Shown in pieces: positions 1 through 8,635 of a stretch of 64,000 bases of DNA. The stretch spans positions 3,430 through 67,429 of the forward strand of contig CAZXPW010000023.1 of NCBI GenBank assembly GCA_964643355.1. The letters run 5' to 3'. A program made the translations under genes and the position numbers. This stretch comes from FEN-1350 sp964643355 (GTDB taxonomy: Bacteria > Planctomycetota > Phycisphaerae > Sedimentisphaerales > Anaerohalosphaeraceae). The notes below the pieces were generated by a model. The model was not told where the DNA came from, made no database searches, and saw only the letters and a program-made list of their open reading frames with translations. Each line of letters opens with the position of its first letter. The first letter of the stretch is position 1.

Positions 1-2
1 AT

Positions 3-833
3 AGTATAATTATTGTGCAGGATCCACTCAAAACAAATGTCTTAAAGACAGACAAGGTTAGTGTTGATGCTGGAACTCTTCCTGACCTTCTTGAGTATGT
101 CACAGACTCAGCATTTACGGCAAAGATCGACAGCTATATCCAGTCCGGCGGCAATGTGGTGCTTGTGGGTGATGCCGTCAGGTTACTTGAAAATGGCGTT
201 GGCAGACTGAACTATGGTAAAACAATATTAGCACAGTCACCAGCCAATATAGTTGATCAGGCCAGTTCATGGATTCCTTCGCAATGGTTGTTTGTCAGGG
301 GTAATCCATTCTGCGGTCGTGACAGGATTGGAAATGGTGTATATTCTGTGGTCTCCGGAGAGTTGTTGCCAGCCGCTGAAATACTTGCAAATGTATATTT
401 GAACAACCGAAGTGATTTGCCGTTTAGCCATGTCTGGTCGGATACGGTATATATTCCGACCGATGCTGTTTCTCTCCTCAATGTGAATTTCACGGGGCAG
501 GGTAAATATGTACTTGTTGGTTCTACATGTAACCCTATCACCTATAATGATTCTGTAAATGTAACGTTCAATGGTTTCGTTGGGTATACAGAACACAATA
601 ATCGAAGGGTATACTACCTTGGCAGTGATTCATTCTTCGACTATGATTTCCAAGACTGGCTCGGTAAATGGCATACCGCAGAAAGCATGGAAATAAAGAA
701 TACTATTACGCTTGGGGGTAAAAATACTGTTATCAGTTTGTTAAATTATATATATGCACATGCGGGCAGCATTTACCGGATTCCATTGATCACTCCGCCG
801 CCAGCAATTATTGAAGATAGGTATCAAGAATAA
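3..833 (+). CDS. hypothetical protein, 5' end outside window
   Basis: The reading frame is open from the first complete codon and reads through the GTG at 15, so the true start lies upstream and only the last 277 codons are visible. The C-terminal part alternates hydrophobic strands and loops; the stretch around SGGNVVLVGD resembles a strand-turn of an alpha/beta domain of the glutamine-amidotransferase-like kind seen in secreted glycan proteins, but this is only an impression. No signal peptide or membrane segment is visible in this fragment. Codon use is much more AT-rich than in the genes that follow, which suggests recent acquisition or a different gene class. I do not recognise the family. 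Confidence 0.6.
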   Translation, partial: SIIIVQDPLKTNVLKTDKVSVDAGTLPDLLEYVTDSAFTAKIDSYIQSGGNVVLVGDAVRLLENGVGRLNYGKTILAQSPANIVDQASSWIPSQWLFVRGNPFCGRDRIGNGVYSVVSGELLPAAEILANVYLNNRSDLPFSHVWSDTVYIPTDAVSLLNVNFTGQGKYVLVGSTCNPITYNDSVNVTFNGFVGYTEHNNRRVYYLGSDSFFDYDFQDWLGKWHTAESMEIKNTITLGGKNTVISLLNYIYAHAGSIYRIPLITPPPAIIEDRYQE

Positions 834-1243
834 CATATCCTTTAATTTCAACAAATATTCCGATATCTTTGCGTGGGGCAAGGTTGGTGGTTCTGCTTCG
901 GTAGGATGGCGCGATAAAAGTGTGAAAAGTGTGCGAGGTGAGAACCACACGAAAGGGAATTTCTGCCGCCCTTTCAGGGCTATATTGTGGGGGGGGATCG
1001 AGTCCCCCGGATTTCATCCGGGGCTATTCGGGTTGGACCCAGAGGGTCCGGTAGGAAAAATAAAAAAGCAAAGATAAAATATAAAAGATGAGGAATCCCG
1101 CTGCGCGGGAAGGACAAACGGGCGGATGCGAAGGATCGCGTCCTTCCACAAGCGAGACGGATGAGCCGCCAATAACCCCCGGGATAAACCCGGGGGCTTC
1201 CATGCGTTGGCGGGAATGACAACCAGAGGATTGTTAGAGCCCT
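834..1243. repeat. intergenic cluster of short hairpins
   Basis: There is no credible gene in this 410-base gap. From 965 to 1200 it holds a run of short perfect inverted repeats with 3- to 5-base loops: GCCCT/AGGGC (968-980), GGGGGA/TCCCCC (992-1008), CCCCGGAT/ATCCGGGG (1005-1023), GGACCC/GGGTCC (1035-1049), TCCCGC/GCGGGA (1096-1110), GAAGGA/TCCTTC (1130-1146) and CCCCCGGG/CCCGGGGG (1176-1196). The second and third share bases and are mutually exclusive. The last sits just beyond the stop of the minus-strand gene and could help end its transcript, but it has no T-tract. The architecture resembles multi-hairpin interspersed elements of planctomycete and verrucomicrobial genomes. Confidence 0.6.
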
Positions 1244-2800
1244 TTAGTCGGCGCCGATGGCTTCCACGACGGGGGGTTCGGGCTGGAAATCGCTCAGGGT
1301 ATCGGCTCGCCGCAGGGCCCCGCCGAGTTTTTCCCTGGCCAGATCCAATCGCAAAGACAGGATCTCATAGTCCACGGCCTTTTCGAGAGTGTCCCGCAAT
1401 TCCCTAATCCTCAGATCGAGTTGGGTCAACTGAATTTCGCTTTGAACCGATCGCAGGGAAATCTCGTTGAGTCGCTGGAGCAGATCATTGATCTGCTGGA
1501 CCCCGACATAGGCGCCGAGGACTTCCTTTCGCTGGGCCAGTTCGATGTTGGCCCGGGCCAGCTTTTCCATGGCGTCCTGCAGAGTGCTCTGGCCGGCCTG
1601 TCCGGCGGCCATCATTTTTTCCGTGGCATCCACCCGCTGGCGGGAGATGTCCAGCAATTTTTGAAGGTCTTTCATCACGGGATCTTCCGCGATCTGCCGT
1701 TCGGCTTTGTCCCGGGCTTCCTTGATTTGCTGATTCAGGTTGACTACCATGACCGCATTCAATTCTCTATCCAACCGGATCTGACGGATTTTTTCCTGGT
1801 TGCGGGATATTTCCACCAGGATCTGATCGCGGTGCAGTTCCCCCAAAGGCGACAAGTCCCGCAGCGTTTCCTGCAATTGTCGCACTTCGTTTTCGGCCAT
1901 GGCGGCCTGATTTCGGGCCAAGTCGGCTCGTTTGGTTATCCGCTCCTTGTATGCCTCGAAGTCGCGCTGGAGGGCGCCTCTGAGTAGGTCGATGATCGCT
2001 TCCATCGCTTCGGTGGCCGCGGGGACATCCAATTCGTCCCCCAACTCGATCTCAAAATGAAAGAGGAGAGTCCGCGTCAAGCCGGTCGATCCGATATTCG
2101 CATTCACCTGCTCCGGCCGCTGATACCCGGATGATCGGCCCATCTGCGCCTGGATTTGCTCGGCCCGTCGCTGGGCCTGGAGCGCCTGCAACTCGGCCTG
2201 GCGGGCCCGCTGCTGAGCTTGCTGCACTTGTAGCTCGGCTTGTTTCCGAAGCGCATCGGGGGAAAACGGATCGGGAGAAGGGCTCGACTGAACGGCGGCA
2301 TAGTCACCCGATTCGGACGGAAGGGCCGGAGGAACGGGGGGTTGGGGGGGGACGGGAATACTTACACCTTCACCCCCACGGCCGGCCATGCCGGTCATTT
2401 CGCCGGCGCCGATACCACCCATGCCCATCATGCCGCCACCCATCCCCATTCCACCCATTCCGCTTTCCATACCGCCCATGCCCCCTAATCCCTCCATTCC
2501 GAAGGGTTCGCCCGCCGGCGGCATATCCCCATTGTCGCCGATATCGGAAAGAACGACATAGGGAACTGTCTCAGAACGAAGAATCTCTTTGGTTACCTTT
2601 CCGAGAATACCGGAAGTTCGTACCAGACGATCCAGCATCTCGTAATTCAGGGGCAACACGGACGGATCAAACGAAATCCGGAGAATACAACTGGCCTTTC
2701 GGGTATTGGAAATCTCTTTGGGTTTGTCGGCCATCCCGAATACCGTGGCTGCCATCATCCCGAACATCAACATTGTCGCTCCTGATCGTCGAATTGTCAT
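1244..2800 (-). CDS. secreted Gly/Met-rich coiled-coil protein
   Basis: This 518-residue protein starts with a short signal-like hydrophobic segment (about residues 8-24). A globular stretch (about 30-90) is followed by a low-complexity Gly/Met region (about 100-150) and a proline-rich linker. Two long Gln/Ala/Glu/Arg-rich helical regions (about 180-225 and 290-500) look strongly coiled-coil. The start codon overlaps the stop of the upstream gene in an ATGA, so it is translationally coupled to the membrane protein and sits third in an ECF sigma operon. It is probably exported and filament- or scaffold-like. I know no named family; function is unknown. Confidence 0.75.
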   Translation of the reverse strand: MTIRRSGATMLMFGMMAATVFGMADKPKEISNTRKASCILRISFDPSVLPLNYEMLDRLVRTSGILGKVTKEILRSETVPYVVLSDIGDNGDMPPAGEPFGMEGLGGMGGMESGMGGMGMGGGMMGMGGIGAGEMTGMAGRGGEGVSIPVPPQPPVPPALPSESGDYAAVQSSPSPDPFSPDALRKQAELQVQQAQQRARQAELQALQAQRRAEQIQAQMGRSSGYQRPEQVNANIGSTGLTRTLLFHFEIELGDELDVPAATEAMEAIIDLLRGALQRDFEAYKERITKRADLARNQAAMAENEVRQLQETLRDLSPLGELHRDQILVEISRNQEKIRQIRLDRELNAVMVVNLNQQIKEARDKAERQIAEDPVMKDLQKLLDISRQRVDATEKMMAAGQAGQSTLQDAMEKLARANIELAQRKEVLGAYVGVQQINDLLQRLNEISLRSVQSEIQLTQLDLRIRELRDTLEKAVDYEILSLRLDLAREKLGGALRRADTLSDFQPEPPVVEAIGAD

Positions 2801-3366
2801 GATCGATCTCCTTTCGATTTGCTTTGGGATTGCTCTTGGATTTCTTGAATGCGCTGTCGCGCGGTTTGAGCCCAGCGATTGTCGGGGAACATCTCAATGA
2901 GGCGATTGTAGGCCTCGATGGCCGAGTCCTTCAGGTTCAGTTGTTTGTACAGCAAGTCGGCCTGGTAGAGCATCGAAAAGGCCGTCTGATCGATGCGGGC
3001 CTGGATCTGGCCGATTGGATCGGGGGCTGAGGCCAGTCGTTGATTGGATCGGGCCAGACGCTGCTGGCCTTCGTGTTCCTGGAGGATTCTCTGGACAAAC
3101 TCCACGGTCGCATCGGTCTTTTCCGTCAGGTCGGCGATCTGCCGCTGGAGTCGATCGATTCGCCGCTGCTCGACGCGGATGGTGACGGCCAGTGTGCCGA
3201 CGATCGCGATCACGGCCGCCGCGCACAGGCCGACGATTCTTCGACGGACTCGCCGCTGATGGGATCGGTACCGAATCCGTCCGATCAGGATCGCCGTATC
3301 CGCGACCTTTGGCGGGAGGGCGGATTGATCCGCATCGTGTAACAATTGTGTTAACCGTTCATCCAT
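2797..3366 (-). CDS. single-pass membrane protein, putative sigma-factor partner
   Basis: This 189-residue protein has an Arg-rich cytoplasmic N-terminus, one transmembrane helix (about residues 46-66, starting IVGLCAAAVIA), a periplasmic coiled coil (about 68-110) and a TPR-like helical pair near the C-terminus (about 130-175, with an AIEAYNRLIEMFPDN segment). It lies 13 bases downstream of an ECF sigma factor and is coupled by ATGA overlap to the next gene. That position, with the topology, is typical of an anti-sigma or sigma-partner protein. The zinc-type HxxxCxxC anti-sigma motif is absent, so the role is inferred from context only. Confidence 0.7.
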   Translation of the reverse strand: MDERLTQLLHDADQSALPPKVADTAILIGRIRYRSHQRRVRRRIVGLCAAAVIAIVGTLAVTIRVEQRRIDRLQRQIADLTEKTDATVEFVQRILQEHEGQQRLARSNQRLASAPDPIGQIQARIDQTAFSMLYQADLLYKQLNLKDSAIEAYNRLIEMFPDNRWAQTARQRIQEIQEQSQSKSKGDRS

Positions 3367-3379
3367 TTTTCACTTCCGC

Positions 3380-3991
3380 TTAACCTGATTCGTCTTTACA
3401 CCAGTCAGCCAATCGCTCTCGTAATAACTCCCGGCCGCGGGACAATCGAACATTCAGGACATTTCGCCGAATGTTGAGAATCTCCACCATCTCGGGAGTT
3501 TCCATGCCGTACAGGTAACGCAGGACTACGGGCTGGCGATATTTGGCCGGCAACCTCCGCACGGCCTGGCGAACGGCCCGGTCCCGTTCCTCGGCCAGCG
3601 AGCGATTTTCGGCCCGGGCATGGGGCTCTTCCAGGATCGACTCGGCCGGCACAAACCGCCTGAGCCGTAACATCCGCCGAACGCGGTAGGTACGACACTT
3701 ATTAACCGTGATGCGAAAGAGCCAACTGCGAAGGCGGCACCGATGATCGAACCGCGACAGGCCGGTATAGGCCGCGAGCAGGACTTCCTGCACTACATCG
3801 TCCACTTCAGGATCCCAGCCAAGCATCCGGCCGGCCAGTCGGGCGATCTCGAGCCGGTAGGCCTCGACGATCTGCGCAAACGCACCCTCTTCGCCCCGGC
3901 AGATCCGCTGGATCAGGTCGCGTTCGCTGTCGGTTTCCCTGGGTGTCGGCTGAATCACGCTGTCGTCTCGACCCTCGGCCATATCTGACAT
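3380..3991 (-). CDS. ECF-family RNA polymerase sigma factor
   Basis: This 203-residue protein has the two-domain layout of ECF sigma factors. Region 2 covers about residues 40-105 and includes the DDVVQEVLLAAY and FRITVNKCR segments. Region 4 covers about 135-190 and carries a helix-turn-helix after LPAKYRQPVVLRYLYGM. It is the first gene of a three-gene minus-strand operon with a membrane partner and a secreted coiled-coil protein, which suggests envelope-linked regulation of the operon or of exported proteins. An extra Arg-rich stretch links the two regions. The ATG at 3991 is used; a second Met lies three codons later. An 11-base palindrome (GGAAAATTTCC) lies upstream near 4033. Confidence 0.9.
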   Translation of the reverse strand: MSDMAEGRDDSVIQPTPRETDSERDLIQRICRGEEGAFAQIVEAYRLEIARLAGRMLGWDPEVDDVVQEVLLAAYTGLSRFDHRCRLRSWLFRITVNKCRTYRVRRMLRLRRFVPAESILEEPHARAENRSLAEERDRAVRQAVRRLPAKYRQPVVLRYLYGMETPEMVEILNIRRNVLNVRLSRGRELLRERLADWCKDESG

Positions 3992-4152
3992 ATTAGACCC
4001 GAACGCCCCCCTTCCGCTTACAAGAAAATTTGTGGAAAATTTCCTGTTTTCGCCCGCCTTATGCTCCGGCTATGATGTACCCAGTTCGCCGGTGACCATC
4101 GGACACCATCCGACGCACGGAAATCAGAATGGATACTATGGAAAGGACTTTG

Positions 4153-6420
4153 ATGATGAGGCAGATTGGCGCCCTGTTTTTCCTTGCTGTTGTGGTCGGC
4201 TGTGCGCCGGAACCTGAAAAGCCGTCCTCCGATCCCTTATCCATTTCTTCGGCCGTTCGACCCTTGGACATTCCCTGGTTTCGACAGGTTCTTGTCGGAA
4301 TGGAGGTCGGCCCCACGGGGGCCCAGTTCGGATACAGCGATCCGGCAGACAAACGGTACTGCGCCGGATTTGACGGAAGCCAGATAGTCCGGGAATGCGT
4401 CCGGGCCCACTGTGACTATCTGGTGATCTGGGCCCGTGATGGCGACTATGCGTATTACGATTCCAAGCTTTTGCCCAAAGCCCCGGGTCTTGGCGAGCGT
4501 GATCCGTTGAGAGAGACAATCGAAGAAGCCGCCAAACACGATCTGCCCGTGATCGCGTATTGCGTCGTTCAGCAGGGAGGCCACTATCTTCAACAGCACC
4601 CGGAATTCGAGATGCGGGATCCGGCGGGAAACCGGATCGGGCGGTTCTGTTATAACTCGGGGTACCTGGAGACGATGAAACAAATCCTTGCCGAACAGCT
4701 CGCCTACGGGATCGCCGGATTTCATATCGATATGCTCGATCAGGGATTTGGGCCTCCCTATGGCTGCTGGTGTCCAACCTGCCGCGCTCAGTTCGAAAAG
4801 GAATTCGGCCATCCGATGCCCGCCGGCGCCACTTGGGATGCGGCATGGGACGACATGCTCCGGTTCCGTTACCAAAGCAGCGAGCAGTTTGAAAAGGCCC
4901 TGGCAGCGCATATCCGGGCAGTGAATCCCAAAGCCACGGTGGATTTCAATTATCACGGCAATCCGCCCTTTTCATTCGAGGTCGGTCAGCGGCCGGTGCA
5001 ACATGCCGGCAACGGCGATTTTGTCACCGGCGAAACGGGCGCGTGGGGATTCAGCGCTCTGACGGTGGGTCTGAATGCCGAATTCTATCGGGCCGCCACG
5101 CCGGGCCTTCCGGTCCAGGTCGCGATGCAGCGCGGAGTCCGGATGTATCACGACCAGACCACACGGCCGCTGAACGATATTCGCTGGGAATTGTTTACTC
5201 TATTGGCCCACAATGCGTTTGTTACCATCGTGGATAAGACCGGATTCGAGGGTCAGCTTGATCCCCTAACCTACGACCGAATCGGCGAGGCGTTTGAGGA
5301 GGTCCACCGTAAACGAGAGCATTTTGGTCACGAGCCGTTTGCGGAAGTCGGGGTTTACTTCAGCAGTCGGACCCGCGACTGGCTCGGCCGAGAAAAGCCG
5401 GCGGACTATTTCCAGAGTTTTCAGGGTGCGCATAAAGCTCTGGTATATGACCATGTTCCCTGGGGAATCGTGCTGGACGAAAATGCGACTCTTGATTTCC
5501 TGAAAACTTACCCCGTCCTTTTGCTTCCACACTGCGCAATCCTGTCGGAGTCCGAAGTTCGTCTATTCGGGGAATATGTCAGACACGGCGGCAACTTAGT
5601 CCTGACGGGTTGGACGGGTCTGTTGGATCCGCGGGGGGAACCTCTGACGCGGTCGATGCTGGAGAACTTGATCGGGGCCCGGTTTGTGCGGCGGCTCGAT
5701 TCGCTGGATAACTGGGTGCGGTTTTCCGGACACGATGACCGGACGAAACCGGCTTCTCTGCTGCACGAGATCCGTTCGGGCTGGTCCTTTCTGGTCAAAG
5801 GGCCGGCGGCAGAATTCACAGCAACCTCGGCGATGGCCGTTGGAGAGCTGCTGAAACCTCATCGAACGACTCGTCAACTCCAGGGAAAGGAAGGGACAGA
5901 TTGGCCCATGAGCGCCGGCGAACCCGTGGGTCCGGCCATCCTGTTGAATCAGGTTGGCAAGGGAAAGGTATTGACCTTCGCCTGTTCGCCGGATTGTGCG
6001 ACAGCGAGCGAACATCACATTGTCGAGGCCCGACGGCTGCTGACCAACGCGATTCACCAGTTGAATCCCAATCCCCGCTTGCACATAACGGCGCCGGCTA
6101 CCGTTGAAAGCGTGGTGACCGAAGATCCTGCGAATCGGACGCTGCGGATTCATCTGCTGGGTTATAACAGCCCACCGCAAACGACACCGGCAACAAATCG
6201 GCCGTTTGTCCTTCCGGGTCTTATTGAAGACGCCCCCCAATACCGTGTCATTGTTGAATCCGCCAAACCGGTTCGAAAGGTCTCCGCGTTGAATCCAACC
6301 ACCGAGATCAAACAAACCGGTCGACGAATTGAGGCGAGGATCCAGGATATCCATGAAGTACTGACGATCCAGTACAACGATGATCGGATTGGTCATCTTG
6401 CCGAAAAGGGACAAATATGA
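4153..6420 (+). CDS. GHL6-like glycoside hydrolase, lipoprotein
   Basis: This is a secreted enzyme of about 755 residues. I chose the ATG at 4153 because AAAGGA (4142-4147) precedes it and it gives a short lipoprotein signal ending LAVVVGC, with Cys17 as the lipidated residue. The middle is a TIM-barrel like that of hypothetical glycosyl hydrolase family 6, with acidic loop segments (FHIDMLDQGFG and a CWCPTCRAQF zinc-like pair). It is followed by a beta-galactosidase-trimerisation-like Rossmann domain (EYVRHGGNLVLTGWTG) and a beta-rich C-terminus. The stop overlaps the next start as ATGA, so the beta-helix protein downstream is co-translated. The substrate is unknown; a plant or algal polysaccharide is likely from context. 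Confidence 0.75.
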   Translation: MMRQIGALFFLAVVVGCAPEPEKPSSDPLSISSAVRPLDIPWFRQVLVGMEVGPTGAQFGYSDPADKRYCAGFDGSQIVRECVRAHCDYLVIWARDGDYAYYDSKLLPKAPGLGERDPLRETIEEAAKHDLPVIAYCVVQQGGHYLQQHPEFEMRDPAGNRIGRFCYNSGYLETMKQILAEQLAYGIAGFHIDMLDQGFGPPYGCWCPTCRAQFEKEFGHPMPAGATWDAAWDDMLRFRYQSSEQFEKALAAHIRAVNPKATVDFNYHGNPPFSFEVGQRPVQHAGNGDFVTGETGAWGFSALTVGLNAEFYRAATPGLPVQVAMQRGVRMYHDQTTRPLNDIRWELFTLLAHNAFVTIVDKTGFEGQLDPLTYDRIGEAFEEVHRKREHFGHEPFAEVGVYFSSRTRDWLGREKPADYFQSFQGAHKALVYDHVPWGIVLDENATLDFLKTYPVLLLPHCAILSESEVRLFGEYVRHGGNLVLTGWTGLLDPRGEPLTRSMLENLIGARFVRRLDSLDNWVRFSGHDDRTKPASLLHEIRSGWSFLVKGPAAEFTATSAMAVGELLKPHRTTRQLQGKEGTDWPMSAGEPVGPAILLNQVGKGKVLTFACSPDCATASEHHIVEARRLLTNAIHQLNPNPRLHITAPATVESVVTEDPANRTLRIHLLGYNSPPQTTPATNRPFVLPGLIEDAPQYRVIVESAKPVRKVSALNPTTEIKQTGRRIEARIQDIHEVLTIQYNDDRIGHLAEKGQI

Positions 6421-8615
6421 AATCTCGCAGCGGTTGGTTGCTTTGGATTATTTTGATTCCGGTTTGCCCCCTGGCCCAGGCGGGCCTTGGGTTGAAGGAT
6501 TTCATCGGTCCGTTTGACAGTTGGGCCGATGTCAAGCGAGACTATGGCGCCGTCGGCGACGGCCAGGCCGACGATACGGCCGCCCTGCAGAAGGCGCTGG
6601 ACGAACTGGGACCGGAGAATCGAAAGTCGGCTGTGATGTTTCTGCCGTCAGGGACTTATCGCATCACGCAGACGCTACGGTTACCACGGCCGACGCATGA
6701 GTCGGCCAAGGATATCGCAATCTTCGGTTATCATGCCAACAGCGCTATCCTCCTCTGGGACGGTCCGGCTGATGGGACCATGTTCGATTTCAACGCATGG
6801 TATTCCCAACTTGGCCGGATCACAATGAACGGGCAAAACAAGGCGGCTTACGCCCTGCGGCATGGTCCTGCTTTTACCACCTACAACGAGATCGCTGACA
6901 TGCGATTCTGTAATGTCGGGATCGGCATTGAGGCGGGGGTCCGTGATGGGATTGCTGAGACGGCCGTCATTCGCTGTCTATTTTATAATTGCTCCAAGGC
7001 CGGAATCAGTATCACCAATTTCAATTCTCTTGATTGGTTTATTTGGGCTTCATGGTTTCAGAAATGTCGTCTCGGTATCACCAACGCCTTCGGAGCCGGA
7101 AACTTCTATGCATACCGTAATTTTTTCGATGGAAACACGGATGCCGATATCAGCATAGGAAATACCGGATACTTTTCGTTTCGTGAAAATGGTTCTATGA
7201 ATTCAAAATCCTTCTTTGTTGCGGGGGGAATCGGTGCCGCAGCCAATTTGACAATCGACAGTAACAGGATTGTCGGATTAAAAAATACACCGCTCCAGAT
7301 CGGAAATCTTGGCCCAGTCCTATTGATGGACAATGGAATCAATTGTTTCAAATGTCCCGTAGCACGAATCAATCCCAACGCAGGACTTGTATCGATCGGA
7401 AATACATTTACTTGTCCTGAACCAATCACCGCCAAACCAAAGCCGATCCAGATTGACGAACAAGTTGTCCCAATCATTACGGATTACAGCAAAGTCCCGG
7501 TAAACGATTTCATTCCCACCCGTCCGAATCCAGCAATCGAGGTAACACCAAAGGATACAGCGGATGCGATCCAGAAGGCCATTGACAAGGCCGCAGGGCT
7601 GGATGCGAAAAATGCGATTGTCCATTTTTCGATGGGCCAGTATGCGATTGACAAGACGCTGGTGATTCCCGGCAACAAGCCCATCCGCCTGATCGGCGAC
7701 GGTTCGGATACGGTGCTGAGTTGGAGGGGACAGGAGGGCTTGCCGGTGATCCGCTTCGAAGGGCCGTCGCGGGCGATCGTGGAGAATCTGTTTATCAACG
7801 GCTCAGGCAAAGGCGATGGGATCGTCATCGCCAACTGCGATCAGCCGGGATCGCGGGTGCTGATGGACCAACCAAATGTCAGCACCTGTAAGGAGGTCGG
7901 GTATCTGGTCGATGGACTGGACAATACCGAGGTGGCCCTGTGCAACATCAACCACGGCGACTGCGACATCGGCGTCAAGATTGTCGGCGGACCTTTGGCA
8001 CGCGAGGGCAAAGAAAGCAAAGGGACCACCACGATCTTCAGCGGGGCGTCGAGCAACAATCGGATCAGCTATACCCTCGCCGACGGCGGGGCGCTGGTGG
8101 TCCGCGATATCTGGTACGAGAGCGGTAATCAGCCGGGATTTCTGGATCTTTCCGGCAAGGGACGATTCACCCTCAACGGGGCGATGGTCGCTACGGCCAT
8201 AAAGGACAATATTCCCGCAATCGACATCCACGATTTCGACGGGCAGGTGACGCTGCTGACCTCGATTTTCCACAGCGGATGCAAAGCCGTGCCGATCCGG
8301 ATCCGGGGATTGAGCGAGCAATCGAATATCCTGTTTCTCGGCAGCCAGTTCGGCATGGGCGACTTTGCCCCGGTCGTCGAGGGCGACAAGGGCAAGGTCG
8401 TCGTCGCCGAGTGCGTGCGATTCACGCAGGGCGGCGGGGCCGAGCCGGTGGCGGATATCGGCACGGCTGATCCGGAACTGATCAAACAGATGTTATCCGA
8501 TACTCGGAACCGAAGAGTCCCCGGCGACCAGACGGTTGATCCGGATGTGACAAATTTTGTTCTTCACCGCGTCATGGTCAGCAATACCCGGACGGGGATT
8601 CGGTTATCAAAATAG
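6417..8615 (+). CDS. secreted double beta-helix protein (pectate lyase 3/GH55-like)
   Basis: This 732-residue protein has a signal peptide (residues 1-23, ending PLAQAG). It then carries two tandem right-handed beta-helix regions. Each opens with the fold's typical N-terminal signature: DYGAVGDGQADDTAALQKAL at about residue 40, and a second degenerate copy near 385 (TPKDTADAIQKAIDKAAG followed by a GxYxI strand). Two-lobed helices like this occur in GH55 beta-1,3-glucanases and in Pectate_lyase_3 proteins. It is coupled by ATGA to the GHL6-like gene and followed 20 bases later by GH116, so it probably acts on the same polysaccharide. Lyase and hydrolase activity cannot be told apart from the sequence. 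Confidence 0.8.
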   Translation: MKSRSGWLLWIILIPVCPLAQAGLGLKDFIGPFDSWADVKRDYGAVGDGQADDTAALQKALDELGPENRKSAVMFLPSGTYRITQTLRLPRPTHESAKDIAIFGYHANSAILLWDGPADGTMFDFNAWYSQLGRITMNGQNKAAYALRHGPAFTTYNEIADMRFCNVGIGIEAGVRDGIAETAVIRCLFYNCSKAGISITNFNSLDWFIWASWFQKCRLGITNAFGAGNFYAYRNFFDGNTDADISIGNTGYFSFRENGSMNSKSFFVAGGIGAAANLTIDSNRIVGLKNTPLQIGNLGPVLLMDNGINCFKCPVARINPNAGLVSIGNTFTCPEPITAKPKPIQIDEQVVPIITDYSKVPVNDFIPTRPNPAIEVTPKDTADAIQKAIDKAAGLDAKNAIVHFSMGQYAIDKTLVIPGNKPIRLIGDGSDTVLSWRGQEGLPVIRFEGPSRAIVENLFINGSGKGDGIVIANCDQPGSRVLMDQPNVSTCKEVGYLVDGLDNTEVALCNINHGDCDIGVKIVGGPLAREGKESKGTTTIFSGASSNNRISYTLADGGALVVRDIWYESGNQPGFLDLSGKGRFTLNGAMVATAIKDNIPAIDIHDFDGQVTLLTSIFHSGCKAVPIRIRGLSEQSNILFLGSQFGMGDFAPVVEGDKGKVVVAECVRFTQGGGAEPVADIGTADPELIKQMLSDTRNRRVPGDQTVDPDVTNFVLHRVMVSNTRTGIRLSK

Positions 8616-8635
8616 GATACCAGCGGAGGCGATCG

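Noticed and set aside
811..1077. 88-codon frame running into the hairpin cluster
   Set aside because: It translates palindromic DNA and has no ribosome site or domain.
2131..2802. 223-codon plus-strand frame opposite the coiled-coil gene
   Set aside because: It is an Arg/Pro/His-rich shadow of the Gly/Met repeats, with no ribosome site.
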